Source: Desulfobacterales bacterium
GTDB taxonomy: Bacteria > Desulfobacterota > Desulfobacteria > Desulfobacterales > SURF-7
DNA length: 32,847 nt
Direction: 5' to 3'
Assembly: GCA_030145525.1 (NCBI GenBank)
Contig: JAQYVL010000047.1
Span: 1-32,847, forward strand
Under the pieces are notes generated by a model that was given only the letters and a program-made list of their open reading frames with translations, searched no databases and was not told the origin of the DNA. Shown one piece after another: positions 18,408-26,433 of the stretch. Numbering within the stretch: position 1 is the first letter of the stretch; the number at the start of each line of letters is the position of its first letter. The translations under genes and the position numbers were made by a program.

Positions 18408-18544
18408 TCGTAAAAAGTAAAAATTCTGATGGCAAAGAAAAAAGTTCAAGTTCAAGGCGCGCAAATCCCGAGGAATGAGGCGTAGTTAGCCTACTCCGCA
18501 GTGACGAGGGATGAAGCGCAACACAGAAATTGGACTTTTTACGA
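18408..18544. repeat. Dispersed inverted-repeat element, copy 2
   Basis: 11-bp TIRs TCGTAAAAAGT/ACTTTTTACGA; shares AAAAAGTTCAAGTTC(A)AGGCGC.CAAATC and GATGAAGCGCAACA.AGAAATTGGACTTTTTACGA with copy 1. Confidence 0.85.
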
Positions 18545-18770
18545 AGCCATCACTCATTGGCCTGCCTCTTTCTATACATTTTCGTCCAATAGTAATATCA
18601 GGATGTAAAAAATGAAAGCCTTATTTTATCATGGAAAGTATAAGGTCGAAAATGGATCTCTGGCCGAAGGACATTTTAAAGCCACATCAAAAATGAAAAC
18701 ATGGTTACCATTCGAGGGAGAGATGGTAAGAATTCGGGGGGCACAGGAGCTTAAACTTTTTACAAAACCA

Positions 18771-19430
18771 TCATTTTTGCATAAGTGTAAGATTGATAAT
18801 ATACCCGTCTACAGCTTTTTCGGAATCAAGATGAAGAATTTCAGCATATGATTTTAAAAAGTTTTTTAAATATACCAGCGACGGCAGGTCATGGAACTTA
18901 TTGTTTTCAATTGCCTTTAACATGGATATGCTTATTCTGGCCACCTCAAATATCTCTTCAAGTTCTATTCCAATTGCTTTTCTCAGCTTTTTAAGATCCT
19001 GGCCGGATATGAGTTCCTTGGCAATTATCTCTTCAGCAAGTGACTTGATATCGGATTCTTTGACTTTTTCCTGAACTTTCTTAAAAAAAATATTTTTTTC
19101 TGCCGAACTCCCGGTGCGAAATATGGGTATGGATTTGTCCTGATACCTTGTTAATCGTTCCGATGGCTTTAGTTTTCCGCTTTTTACAAGCTGCTCATCA
19201 TATTCGGACCTTTTGGTTGCATCGATCAGGATATTGAAAGCATCTTCAATTCTCTTCAGCAGTACGGCCCTTTCTTCATCGGGAAAGAGGGAATATGTGC
19301 TCAGGGAATCTTCATCATAAATTAAAAGCGCATCCCGGTAGGCATGCCGTATTTCAAAAAAAGATGCATCAACAGGCACTTCGAGCAATTCATAATAATT
19401 CAATTTTTCGCTATTATTCATGGCTTCCAA
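18771..19430 (-). CDS. Degenerate J-domain protein with C-terminal RodZ-like helix-turn-helix
   Basis: NYYELLEVPVDASFFEIRHAYRDALL...RIEDAFNILIDATKRSEYDEQL (J-domain-like, no HPD), then LKKLRKAIGIELEEIFEVARISISMLKAIENNKFHDLPSLVYLKNFLKSYAEIL (RodZ-type HTH). Confidence 0.8.
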   Translation of the reverse strand: MEAMNNSEKLNYYELLEVPVDASFFEIRHAYRDALLIYDEDSLSTYSLFPDEERAVLLKRIEDAFNILIDATKRSEYDEQLVKSGKLKPSERLTRYQDKSIPIFRTGSSAEKNIFFKKVQEKVKESDIKSLAEEIIAKELISGQDLKKLRKAIGIELEEIFEVARISISMLKAIENNKFHDLPSLVYLKNFLKSYAEILHLDSEKAVDGYIINLTLMQK

Positions 19431-20337
19431 TCGACTCCAATCTTCCGGCCAATCTGTTTTTTTCCAGCTTTTTTACAATATGGCTCAAATCAATGGCACT
19501 TACCGTATATGAATACTTGTTAATGAATATCTTTTTTGAGTAGATTGACTCATGAACCCGTTCGTCGTAGCAGACGTTTCCCAGAAAATGAAACTTTGAG
19601 TAAAAGTAGCGGTTGCAGACCTTCTCGATTTTTTCTCCGAGCTTTGCATCGACTGTTTTTCTGAACTGGTTAATGATGAATTTAAACTGGTATTCCGTTA
19701 ACTGCTTTCGCAGCAGTTCCCCTTTCTCCGGATCATTCTCAGCTACCGCATCAATTATTCTGGCCGTCATTTCAATTGCGTTATCGTTGCCGGTAATACA
19801 ATCGGTAACAGATTTGAATTCTCTCTGGTTGAGAATCTGCCTCACCTTCCGCAAATAAACCGCCTTGATGAATTTAAAAGCATTTTCGATTGAAGTGGGT
19901 TCGGGTGTCAGAAGCAGGATACCCTCATTAGATGACAGGAAAAAATCAAGCGTATTATAATTCGTTCCTGCGCCCAAATCCAGGAGAATATAATCAAAAG
20001 GTAATTTTTGAATGGCTTTTATAATTTTAAGTTTTTGGGCTGCAAACAGGTTGGCAATTTCCATGGAACAGTTAACGGAGCTGATAATGGAAAGATTATT
20101 GATTTCAGTTGGAACTGCAACCTGGGTGAGATCAATTACGGTTTTGTCCAGAAACTTTTCGATTCCGGTTTTTACACTTGGCATTCCAGTGAATGTATGA
20201 AGATTTGCCCCTCCCAGATCAAGGTCGACAAGTACAACTCGGTTTCCCTGTTTTGCCAGCAGTACGCCAAGGTTGGCCGCGATAAAACTCTTTCCGATGC
20301 CCCCTTTGCCGCCTCCTATGGGATAGATGCATGACAT
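19414..20337 (-). CDS. MinD/ParA family P-loop ATPase (FlhG/MinD-like)
   Basis: MSCIYPIGGGKGGIGKSFIAANLGVLLAKQGNRVVLVDLDLGGANLHTFTG deviant Walker A; DYILLDLGAGTNYNTLDFFL. Confidence 0.9.
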   Translation of the reverse strand: MSCIYPIGGGKGGIGKSFIAANLGVLLAKQGNRVVLVDLDLGGANLHTFTGMPSVKTGIEKFLDKTVIDLTQVAVPTEINNLSIISSVNCSMEIANLFAAQKLKIIKAIQKLPFDYILLDLGAGTNYNTLDFFLSSNEGILLLTPEPTSIENAFKFIKAVYLRKVRQILNQREFKSVTDCITGNDNAIEMTARIIDAVAENDPEKGELLRKQLTEYQFKFIINQFRKTVDAKLGEKIEKVCNRYFYSKFHFLGNVCYDERVHESIYSKKIFINKYSYTVSAIDLSHIVKKLEKNRLAGRLESIGSHE

Positions 20338-20568
20338 TTTATGTTTCCGCTCCCTTTGAAAAAAATGAGAGATGACTCACCGTTCTGAAAAATCAGCAGG
20401 AAGAATCATCTTCAAGCTTGCACATGATATTATTCCCGGAATTGATGAATCCCGGGGAAAAGCCATCCATGTAACCGCCTTGAAAACTATTTGAGGCCCC
20501 GTGGAGTTTCTATCAATATTCGGCACGTATAGCTGTGTTTACAATAAACGCCTCGACCCCTGAATTAT

Positions 20569-20751
20569 TTATTTTTCATGCGAGGGTTTTCCATAAACCT
20601 TTTTATAAGATCTGCATGCCGGACAGATGCCCTCTTCAAGCTTTACAAACTGATAAAGGAAGCCTTCCCCTTTTTCCCGGGCCCGTGTACACACGGGGCA
20701 TGACTTTTTGCAGAATTCCGCCATTTTCACGGTCATTTTTCCGTGCTCCAT
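20569..20751 (-). CDS. Small zinc-ribbon-like protein (60 aa)
   Basis: MEHGKMTVKMAEFCKKSCPVCTRAREKGEGFLYQFVKLEEGICPACRSYKKVYGKPSHEK, with CPVC and CPAC pairs and a plausible RBS AGGAGAGG upstream. Confidence 0.55.
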   Translation of the reverse strand: MEHGKMTVKMAEFCKKSCPVCTRAREKGEGFLYQFVKLEEGICPACRSYKKVYGKPSHEK

Positions 20752-20922
20752 TGAACCCTCTCCTGGTAACTGATGTTATATCAACCCAAAAATAAACAAG
20801 AAATGTATCAGTATATTTCATTATTACGGTATGAGCAGAAAGTCAATTTTCATTTACAGATAAAATTTCCTCTTCCCAAAAAAAATCTGAAAAATGCCGC
20901 ACCCTTGATGTATAGACTCTCA

Positions 20923-20949
20923 TTTTATTGTACTTGCATTACAATAAAA
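20923..20949. promoter_or_regulatory. Palindromic operator candidate upstream of the 4Fe-4S protein
   Basis: TTTTATTGTA-CTTGCAT-TACAATAAAA, a perfect 10-bp inverted repeat about 119 bp upstream of ATG 21068. Confidence 0.5.
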
Positions 20950-21067
20950 GATGGCCTATATTTCTTCCCCAACAATATCAGGATGATAAACGGGATCCCG
21001 CCTGGACAACCCTTTAATCTACTGATTCCACAAATTATATTAGAACCGGCTTTTAAGGAGGAAAGAG

Positions 21068-22072
21068 ATGAGTAAAAGCATTTATGAGCAAATGACCGAC
21101 AAGATCATGCTTACCGGATCAAAAATCGTACCGGAACTGTTTGAGATGATCGCGAGCCAGGATGAAGCCGAGCTTATGATGGCTCTGCCTGGAACCCCGA
21201 AGCAACTGGCTGAAAAACTCGGGAAGCCGTTTGAGGAGATCGATGCCATGTGCAGAGAACTTTATCATAAAGGGCTTGCCTTTAAATCATTCAAAAGCGA
21301 GACCGTTGGATACAAGATGTGCCGGGATATGATTCAGTTTCATGACGCTACAATCCTCTGGCAGGAAGCACCGAGAGAATATCTTGATCTGTGGCAGAAA
21401 TTTATGGAAGAGGAGTGGCCCGACTTTGCCCGACTTGCAGAGCAGTTTTTCCCGAAACCGTTTACACGCGTCATTCCGGTACAGGAATCCGTCGACGCCG
21501 GAGGTCAGCAGGTGCTCGAACCGGACAGCGTAAATAAAATTATCGAAGCCGCTGATATCGTGGCCGTAACAAAATGCACCTGTCGGGTGATTGCACACAA
21601 ATGTGATATGCCCCTTGAAGTATGCCTCCAGGTGAATAATGCGGCACGATACACCATCGACCGGGGTTCGGGCCGTGAGGTCACCAAAGAAGAAGCCCTG
21701 AAAATTCTGAGGGAATGTGAAGAAAAGGGGCTTGTGCATGTAACAATGAACAAAACCCATGTAGGTCATTTTATTTGTAATTGCTGCGACGACTGCTGCC
21801 AGGCACTTCCGCTTGTCATCTCTGATGGATTGAACATCTGCGATCCGAGCAGGTTCCAGGCCGAAATTGACTCCGATGCCTGCGTTGCATGCGGAACATG
21901 TCTGGAGCGCTGCTATTTTAAGGCCATTGAAGAGACAGAAAACAGTAACAATGAAACCGTAATGAGTGTCATCGCGGAAAAATGTTTTGGCTGCGGCCTG
22001 TGCAGTGTTACCTGCCCGGAAAATGCCATAAGCTTAGTTGAAGAAAGGGCTGCTGATTTCATTCCGGAGTAG
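21068..22072 (+). CDS. 4Fe-4S dicluster-type ferredoxin domain protein with N-terminal winged-helix-like region
   Basis: RBS AAGGAGG; CVACGTCLERCYF and CFGCGLCSVTCPENAI ferredoxin motifs; extra Cys clusters CTCRVIAHKC and CNCCDDCCQ. Confidence 0.88.
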   Translation: MSKSIYEQMTDKIMLTGSKIVPELFEMIASQDEAELMMALPGTPKQLAEKLGKPFEEIDAMCRELYHKGLAFKSFKSETVGYKMCRDMIQFHDATILWQEAPREYLDLWQKFMEEEWPDFARLAEQFFPKPFTRVIPVQESVDAGGQQVLEPDSVNKIIEAADIVAVTKCTCRVIAHKCDMPLEVCLQVNNAARYTIDRGSGREVTKEEALKILRECEEKGLVHVTMNKTHVGHFICNCCDDCCQALPLVISDGLNICDPSRFQAEIDSDACVACGTCLERCYFKAIEETENSNNETVMSVIAEKCFGCGLCSVTCPENAISLVEERAADFIPE

Positions 22073-22219
22073 GCGTTCAGATTGCCGGTGTCATGGTATT
22101 TCGGATATAACGGGATAAAATAAATGGGCGCTCCCTCTTTTCACATAAACGATTAATTTTGAAAAACTTATAGAGTGCTGAAAGTTACATATTTTCAAAT
22201 GAACGTTCCTCTTTTTTTC

Positions 22220-23506
22220 TCAGGTAGCGACAAAAAGATTAATGGCGGAAAGTAGACCAATTACCCACATAACAGATGAAATTTTCTTAATCTCACCACT
22301 TAAGGCGGCAATGATGACAAAGGAAAGAAAGCCGATTGTCAGCCCTGTGGAGATACTGAAAGTCAGCGGCATCAGTATAATTGTAAGAAATGAAGGGACT
22401 GCAATCGTAAAATCCGAAAAATCAATCCCTTTAATATTTTTGAACATAAACACCCCGACAATTATCAGGGCAGGCGCAGTTGCGAATGCCGGAACGGCAC
22501 TGATCAGCGGCGCAAAGAACAGCGCTAAAAGAAAAAAAGAGGCTGTTACTATTGAAGACAATCCTGTTTTTGCTCCATCAGCAATACCGGATGCGGATTC
22601 AATATAGGTGGTGGTTGTACTCGTACCCAAAAGGGAACCGACAACAGTTGCCAGCGCATCTGCCTCAAGCATTTTATCAATATTCTGAATAGTACCGTCC
22701 TCTTTCACATGCCCAGCTTCGTAAGAACACGCGACAATGGTGCCAATTGAATCAAAAAGATCGACAAACATGAATGAAAAGATTGCACCAACCAGCCCCC
22801 ATTTCAAGGCACCGATAATATCAAGCTGTAATGCGACAGGGGCAATCGAAGGCGGCATCGAAACAAGGGCATCCGGCATTTTTACCTCGCCAAAAATGAT
22901 TCCAATAAAAAATGTCAAAAGGATACCGATCAAGATAGCCCCCCTGATCTTTTTTACTTCAAAGATTACAATGACAATAAGCCCTGCAAGACCAAGAAGA
23001 ACAGGCGTTGTCAGTTTACCGATTGATACAAGAGTTGCCGGGTTGTCAACAATCAGCCCAAGGTTTTTCATTCCGATAAAAGTAATAAAAAGGCCAATGC
23101 CCGCAGCTGCCGAGAACCTCAGGCCAATTGGAATGGCAGTGACAATTTTTTCCCGTATTCCAATAATCGTCAAAACCAGAAAAACAACTCCGGAAATAAA
23201 GACAACACCAAGCGCAGTCTGCCAGTTAAGTCCTTGACCAATGACCAATGTATATGTAAAAAAGGCATTCAGGCCCATGCCGGGAGCCATGGCAAAAGGT
23301 ACGTTAGCCCAAATTCCAACCAGAACAGTGCCAAAGAAAGCGGCAAGGCAGGTAACAGTGATTAATGCCGGTTTATCCATTCCGGCATCACTCAGGATGG
23401 CCGGATTGACAAAAATTATATAGGCCATGGTCATAAATGTAGTCAGACCGCCGATAAATTCATTTTTCAGATCAGTTCTTGTTTCAATATTAAAAATATG
23501 TTTCAT
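22220..23506 (-). CDS. NCS2 family permease (AzgA-like, purine/nucleobase transport)
   Basis: FIGGLTTFMTMAYIIFVNPAILSDAGMD, ANVPFAMAPGMGLNAFFTYTLV, LFDSIGTIVACS, LLGTSTTTTYIESASGIADGAKTGLSSIV. Confidence 0.93.
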   Translation of the reverse strand: MKHIFNIETRTDLKNEFIGGLTTFMTMAYIIFVNPAILSDAGMDKPALITVTCLAAFFGTVLVGIWANVPFAMAPGMGLNAFFTYTLVIGQGLNWQTALGVVFISGVVFLVLTIIGIREKIVTAIPIGLRFSAAAGIGLFITFIGMKNLGLIVDNPATLVSIGKLTTPVLLGLAGLIVIVIFEVKKIRGAILIGILLTFFIGIIFGEVKMPDALVSMPPSIAPVALQLDIIGALKWGLVGAIFSFMFVDLFDSIGTIVACSYEAGHVKEDGTIQNIDKMLEADALATVVGSLLGTSTTTTYIESASGIADGAKTGLSSIVTASFFLLALFFAPLISAVPAFATAPALIIVGVFMFKNIKGIDFSDFTIAVPSFLTIILMPLTFSISTGLTIGFLSFVIIAALSGEIKKISSVMWVIGLLSAINLFVAT

Positions 23507-23521
23507 GTGGCTGCTCCTTAT

Positions 23522-23557
23522 CCCTGCAATGCGACTTATGTCTCGACCAGTGCAGGG
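23522..23557 (-). promoter_or_regulatory. Compact structured 5' leader, candidate riboswitch
   Basis: Minus-strand RNA CCCUGCACUGGUCGAGACAUAAGUCGCAUUGCAGGG: closing stem CCCUGCA/UGCAGGG, inner GAC/GUC hairpin. It is followed directly by AUAAGGAGCAGCCACAUG of the permease gene. Confidence 0.5.
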
Positions 23558-23961
23558 CGATCATATTTAAAATAAAATGTTTACAAGCAGATAAGATCTG
23601 TAACATACAGCAGGATATTTACAAAATGCATGCCCGAAAGAATCTTTTAGCAGACATACAATACGATATAGCACCGAATATCTGAGGCACTATATACCAC
23701 CTCTGTGATAGAATTATCGAATGCCCGGATAAAATTAATCTCACACTCCCATAAACGGATGACCTTTATGCTGCCTCCCAGAAGGCGTGTGTGTTATATC
23801 GCCGCCGTAGCCTTCACGGGGCGAGCGGCTAACAGCGACACCCTGTAAAAAACCATATTGATTTATAAAATTATAACTTTGAAAAAACGACGTCAGCAGC
23901 CCGCTCCCGTGCAAGGTATTGTTCGGCTTTGCCGTTCTTTAATGGATGTTAAATCAAGAAA

Positions 23962-24293
23962 TTATGCATTGACCCGATTATGCACTTCGGCTTGTGGGAA
24001 ATACACTTTTACTTCTTTTTCAATTTTTTTTCCTACCTTACTTCGAGCTGTTTTCATATTGTACCGCACCTGTAGATTCAGCCAAAATTCAGGTTCTATC
24101 CCAAAATATTTACCAAGGCGTAGCGCAGTGTCAGCGGTGATTTCTCTTTTGCCATGAATAACTTGACTAACACGATTTGCCGGTACATTAATGTCTTTTG
24201 ATAGCTGACTCTGGGTAATGTTCATTGGTCTAAGAAATTCTTCTAATAGTACATCACCCGGTGTAGTGTAATTGGAGATAATTTTTTTGTCAT
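23962..24293 (-). pseudogene. higA: HigA-family antitoxin, frameshifted
   Basis: ATG at 24293 reads MTKKLSPIT..., then shifts frame. The alternate frame continues TPGDVLLEEFLRPMNITQSQLSKDINVPANRVSQVIHGKREITADTALRLGKYFGIEPEFWLNLQ, canonical HigA. Removing one TACAC unit restores MTKKLSPITPGDVLLEEF. Confidence 0.75.
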
Positions 24294-24297
24294 GATT

Positions 24298-24471
24298 TCA
24301 CCCCTTATGATAATCAACAATCTCTACTTCTGTGACGTTTTCTTCCTTCCATACGAAACAAATACGCCATTGATTATTAATTCTGATGTTATGTTGACCT
24401 TTTCTGTTGCCTTTCAATTGTTCAAGTCGATTTCCTGGAGGAGCCCGCAAACTGTTTATTTCAAATATTTT
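24298..24471 (-). pseudogene. higB: HigB/RelE-type toxin remnant (N-terminally truncated)
   Basis: Minus-strand reading AAA ATA TTT ... gives KIFEINSLRAPPGNRLEQLKGNRKGQHNIRINNQWRICFVWKEENVTEVEIVDYHKG*, the HigB C-terminal signature. A TAA stop lies immediately upstream in frame. It directly precedes higA. Confidence 0.7.
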
Positions 24472-24554
24472 TTATATCGTTCTTGCCAAGCAGGAGCCGA
24501 AATGATTATATGTACTAATAGCTGTTTTGCTTGCGAAGTAGGTCATATGACGCA

Positions 24555-24597
24555 AATTGGCGGGCTATTTCCTGAAAAAGAGGAAATACCCGCAATT
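24555..24597. terminator. Long hairpin, probable bidirectional terminator
   Basis: AATTGGCGGGCTATTTCCT ... AGGAAATACCCGCAATT followed by T-run, with one internal mismatch. Confidence 0.6.
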
Positions 24598-24744
24598 TTT
24601 TCTCGTATTTTTCGACTCCCGTAACATAAAGTTATCTGATTTTCCGGAGAATCTTCTTCACCCACTTCATTTTCAAGAATGAGTTGATCTCCTATCTTGC
24701 GATCATACCTTCTCCTCTTGTGCATCTCTTTTTGAGTGGTGTTT

Positions 24745-25056
24745 TCACATTCGGGGCATTGTCAGTTCTCCAAAGCCTATCATTTTGAAGTATCCGCTGT
24801 GCCTGTAATTCTTATGCATTGTAATGGCATCATCCGGACAGATGGCGGTGCAGACGCTGCAGGCCATGCACTCATTAGGGGTTTTCATTTTTGACTTTTT
24901 ATCCATCAGCTCCAGTGTATCTGCCGGGCATGCTTTAACACAGATGCCGCAGCCGCTGCATTTTTCTTCATCAAACGTGACAATGCCATACTCGATTTCA
25001 GCAGTGTCATCGTATCTTGGAATATGAATTCTTTCGGAAAAGGTCAGGTTACTCAT
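24745..25056 (-). CDS. 4Fe-4S ferredoxin (two clusters)
   Basis: CSGCGICVKACPADTLEL and CMACSVCTAICPDDAI. Confidence 0.9.
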   Translation of the reverse strand: MSNLTFSERIHIPRYDDTAEIEYGIVTFDEEKCSGCGICVKACPADTLELMDKKSKMKTPNECMACSVCTAICPDDAITMHKNYRHSGYFKMIGFGELTMPRM

Positions 25057-25094
25057 GTTTTCCTCCCTGTGGGATAAAATGTTCGTCCCCTGCT

Positions 25095-25829
25095 CTAATA
25101 AACGGTTTTCCTGGTTCCGTTCTCATACCAGTCTGTCATATGGGTCGGCCGCGCCACCATTCCGTCCGGATCTCCCACCGGCCAGCCGATGGCCAGACTG
25201 CTGGCAAACTTGTAAGGATAGGAGATCCCCAACCGTTTTTTCCATTTGCCGGTATATTGAAAAGCCACTTTGGCAAAACCGACCCAGCAGGTGCCCAGCC
25301 CCATGCTGTGAGCCGCCAGCACCATGTTCTGCCCGGCAATCCCGCAATCCAGATCCGGATTGGAAATGCCGCGAACATCCTTGAAAATAAGGATCACCGT
25401 CGGAGCATCGTGATACAGGCCCAGCTTGCCGTCTGCAATGAGCGTTACGGCACCGAACGGCATTGGATGCAGGTCATTTGGCTTGAGACGAATATTCAGA
25501 TTTGCATTTAAACGCCGCCAGAGAGACCCGGTATACCGGTAGTCGATCAGCCATTTGAAAATTTTGCAGACGGTTACGGTCGTCCTTGTGATTCCCTCAA
25601 TAAGTTCCGGTTCACGCAGAACCACAAACTTCCAAGGCTGACAGTTCCCGGCCGACGGTGCAAAGCGGCCTGCCTCCAGAATTCGTTTGATCATGAATTC
25701 CGGAACCTGTTTTTTTTTATAAAGACGGTTGCTTCGCCTTTTTAAAATCACATTTTCTGTTTCCGTACGCTGGGATTGGAGCTGCTCAACTCGTTCCGTC
25801 ATTTCCTTTTGTTCGTTTTCCATTGGCAT
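25095..25829 (-). CDS. Nitroreductase family protein
   Basis: ILKRRSNRLYKKKQVPEFMIKRILEAGRFAPSAGNCQPWKFVVLREPELI...DCGIAGQNMVLAAHSMGLGTCWVGF...AIGWPVG. Confidence 0.9.
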   Translation of the reverse strand: MPMENEQKEMTERVEQLQSQRTETENVILKRRSNRLYKKKQVPEFMIKRILEAGRFAPSAGNCQPWKFVVLREPELIEGITRTTVTVCKIFKWLIDYRYTGSLWRRLNANLNIRLKPNDLHPMPFGAVTLIADGKLGLYHDAPTVILIFKDVRGISNPDLDCGIAGQNMVLAAHSMGLGTCWVGFAKVAFQYTGKWKKRLGISYPYKFASSLAIGWPVGDPDGMVARPTHMTDWYENGTRKTVY

Positions 25830-25843
25830 CTTCTCCCCTTTTA

Positions 25844-26356
25844 TTATGAAACAGCCTTTTTCAGGCCGTCGTAATTCTCATTAGACAACCTGTTGGCAGG
25901 ATCACCTTCATCAGACATCTGTTTCAGAAGCTCCCGCTCCGGGTTCAGAGGAACACGCCCTGTCAGTTGGGCACAGCAGACTTTCTCGCCATCCTGATTC
26001 GTAAAAAAAGCCTCGGCCTCGGCGTAGCCATTATCCGCTATCTTCGTTATCGTAACGGCGCAACAAATCGTATCACCAAAATAGACAGGTTTTATGAATT
26101 TAAAATTCATGCCTGTTGCCAGCCAACCTACCTGGCCTCCAAACTCGCAAAGCATCGACCCAACGAGAAGACCGTGGCAGATAAGATCTTTAAAGCCTTT
26201 TAATTCAGACCATCGCAAATCATAATGAACGGGATTATAATCCCTTGTCATATCTCCAAAAGATGAAGTTTCCTCTCTAGTGAATTCACGTGTATAAGAA
26301 AACGAATCTCCTTCCGTTAGCCCCTGAATCGCCCTTATCCGAATCGGATTTGCCAT
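25844..26356 (-). CDS. MaoC-like (R)-hydratase / hot-dog fold protein
   Basis: GDSFSYTREFTREETSSFGDMTRDYNPVHYDLRWSELKGFKDLICHGLLVGSMLCEF; RBS GGAAGAGGGG before MANPIRIRAIQ. Confidence 0.87.
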   Translation of the reverse strand: MANPIRIRAIQGLTEGDSFSYTREFTREETSSFGDMTRDYNPVHYDLRWSELKGFKDLICHGLLVGSMLCEFGGQVGWLATGMNFKFIKPVYFGDTICCAVTITKIADNGYAEAEAFFTNQDGEKVCCAQLTGRVPLNPERELLKQMSDEGDPANRLSNENYDGLKKAVS

Positions 26357-26433
26357 TTCCCCTCTTCCTTCTGAAATATAAAACCCCCAAAGCCGCCCTG
26401 CTTCAGGCGACGGCTTCAAAACTTTTGTAAAAA

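Noticed and set aside
18612-18851. 79 aa ORF MKALFYHGKYKVENGSLAEGH...
   Set aside because: It has an alcohol-dehydrogenase-like first few residues only, overlaps the 3' end of the J-domain/HTH gene, and shows no supported domain. A degraded fragment cannot be excluded.
22737-23237. 166 aa plus-strand ORF inside the NCS2 permease gene
   Set aside because: Antisense shadow of a well-supported transporter, with low-complexity Ile/Pro/Thr composition and no recognisable domain.
23740-23960. Possible attC-like (integron cassette) sequence next to the higBA remnant (GGCGAGCGGCTAACAGCG, TTGTTCGGC)
   Set aside because: I could not assemble a matching pair of R'/R'' core sites with the expected symmetry, and no integrase or other cassette is visible.
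24543-24725. 60 aa minus-strand ORF MHKRRRYDRKIGDQLILENEVGEED...
   Set aside because: It spans the long terminator-like hairpin at 24555-24597 and has no recognisable homology, so it is probably non-coding.
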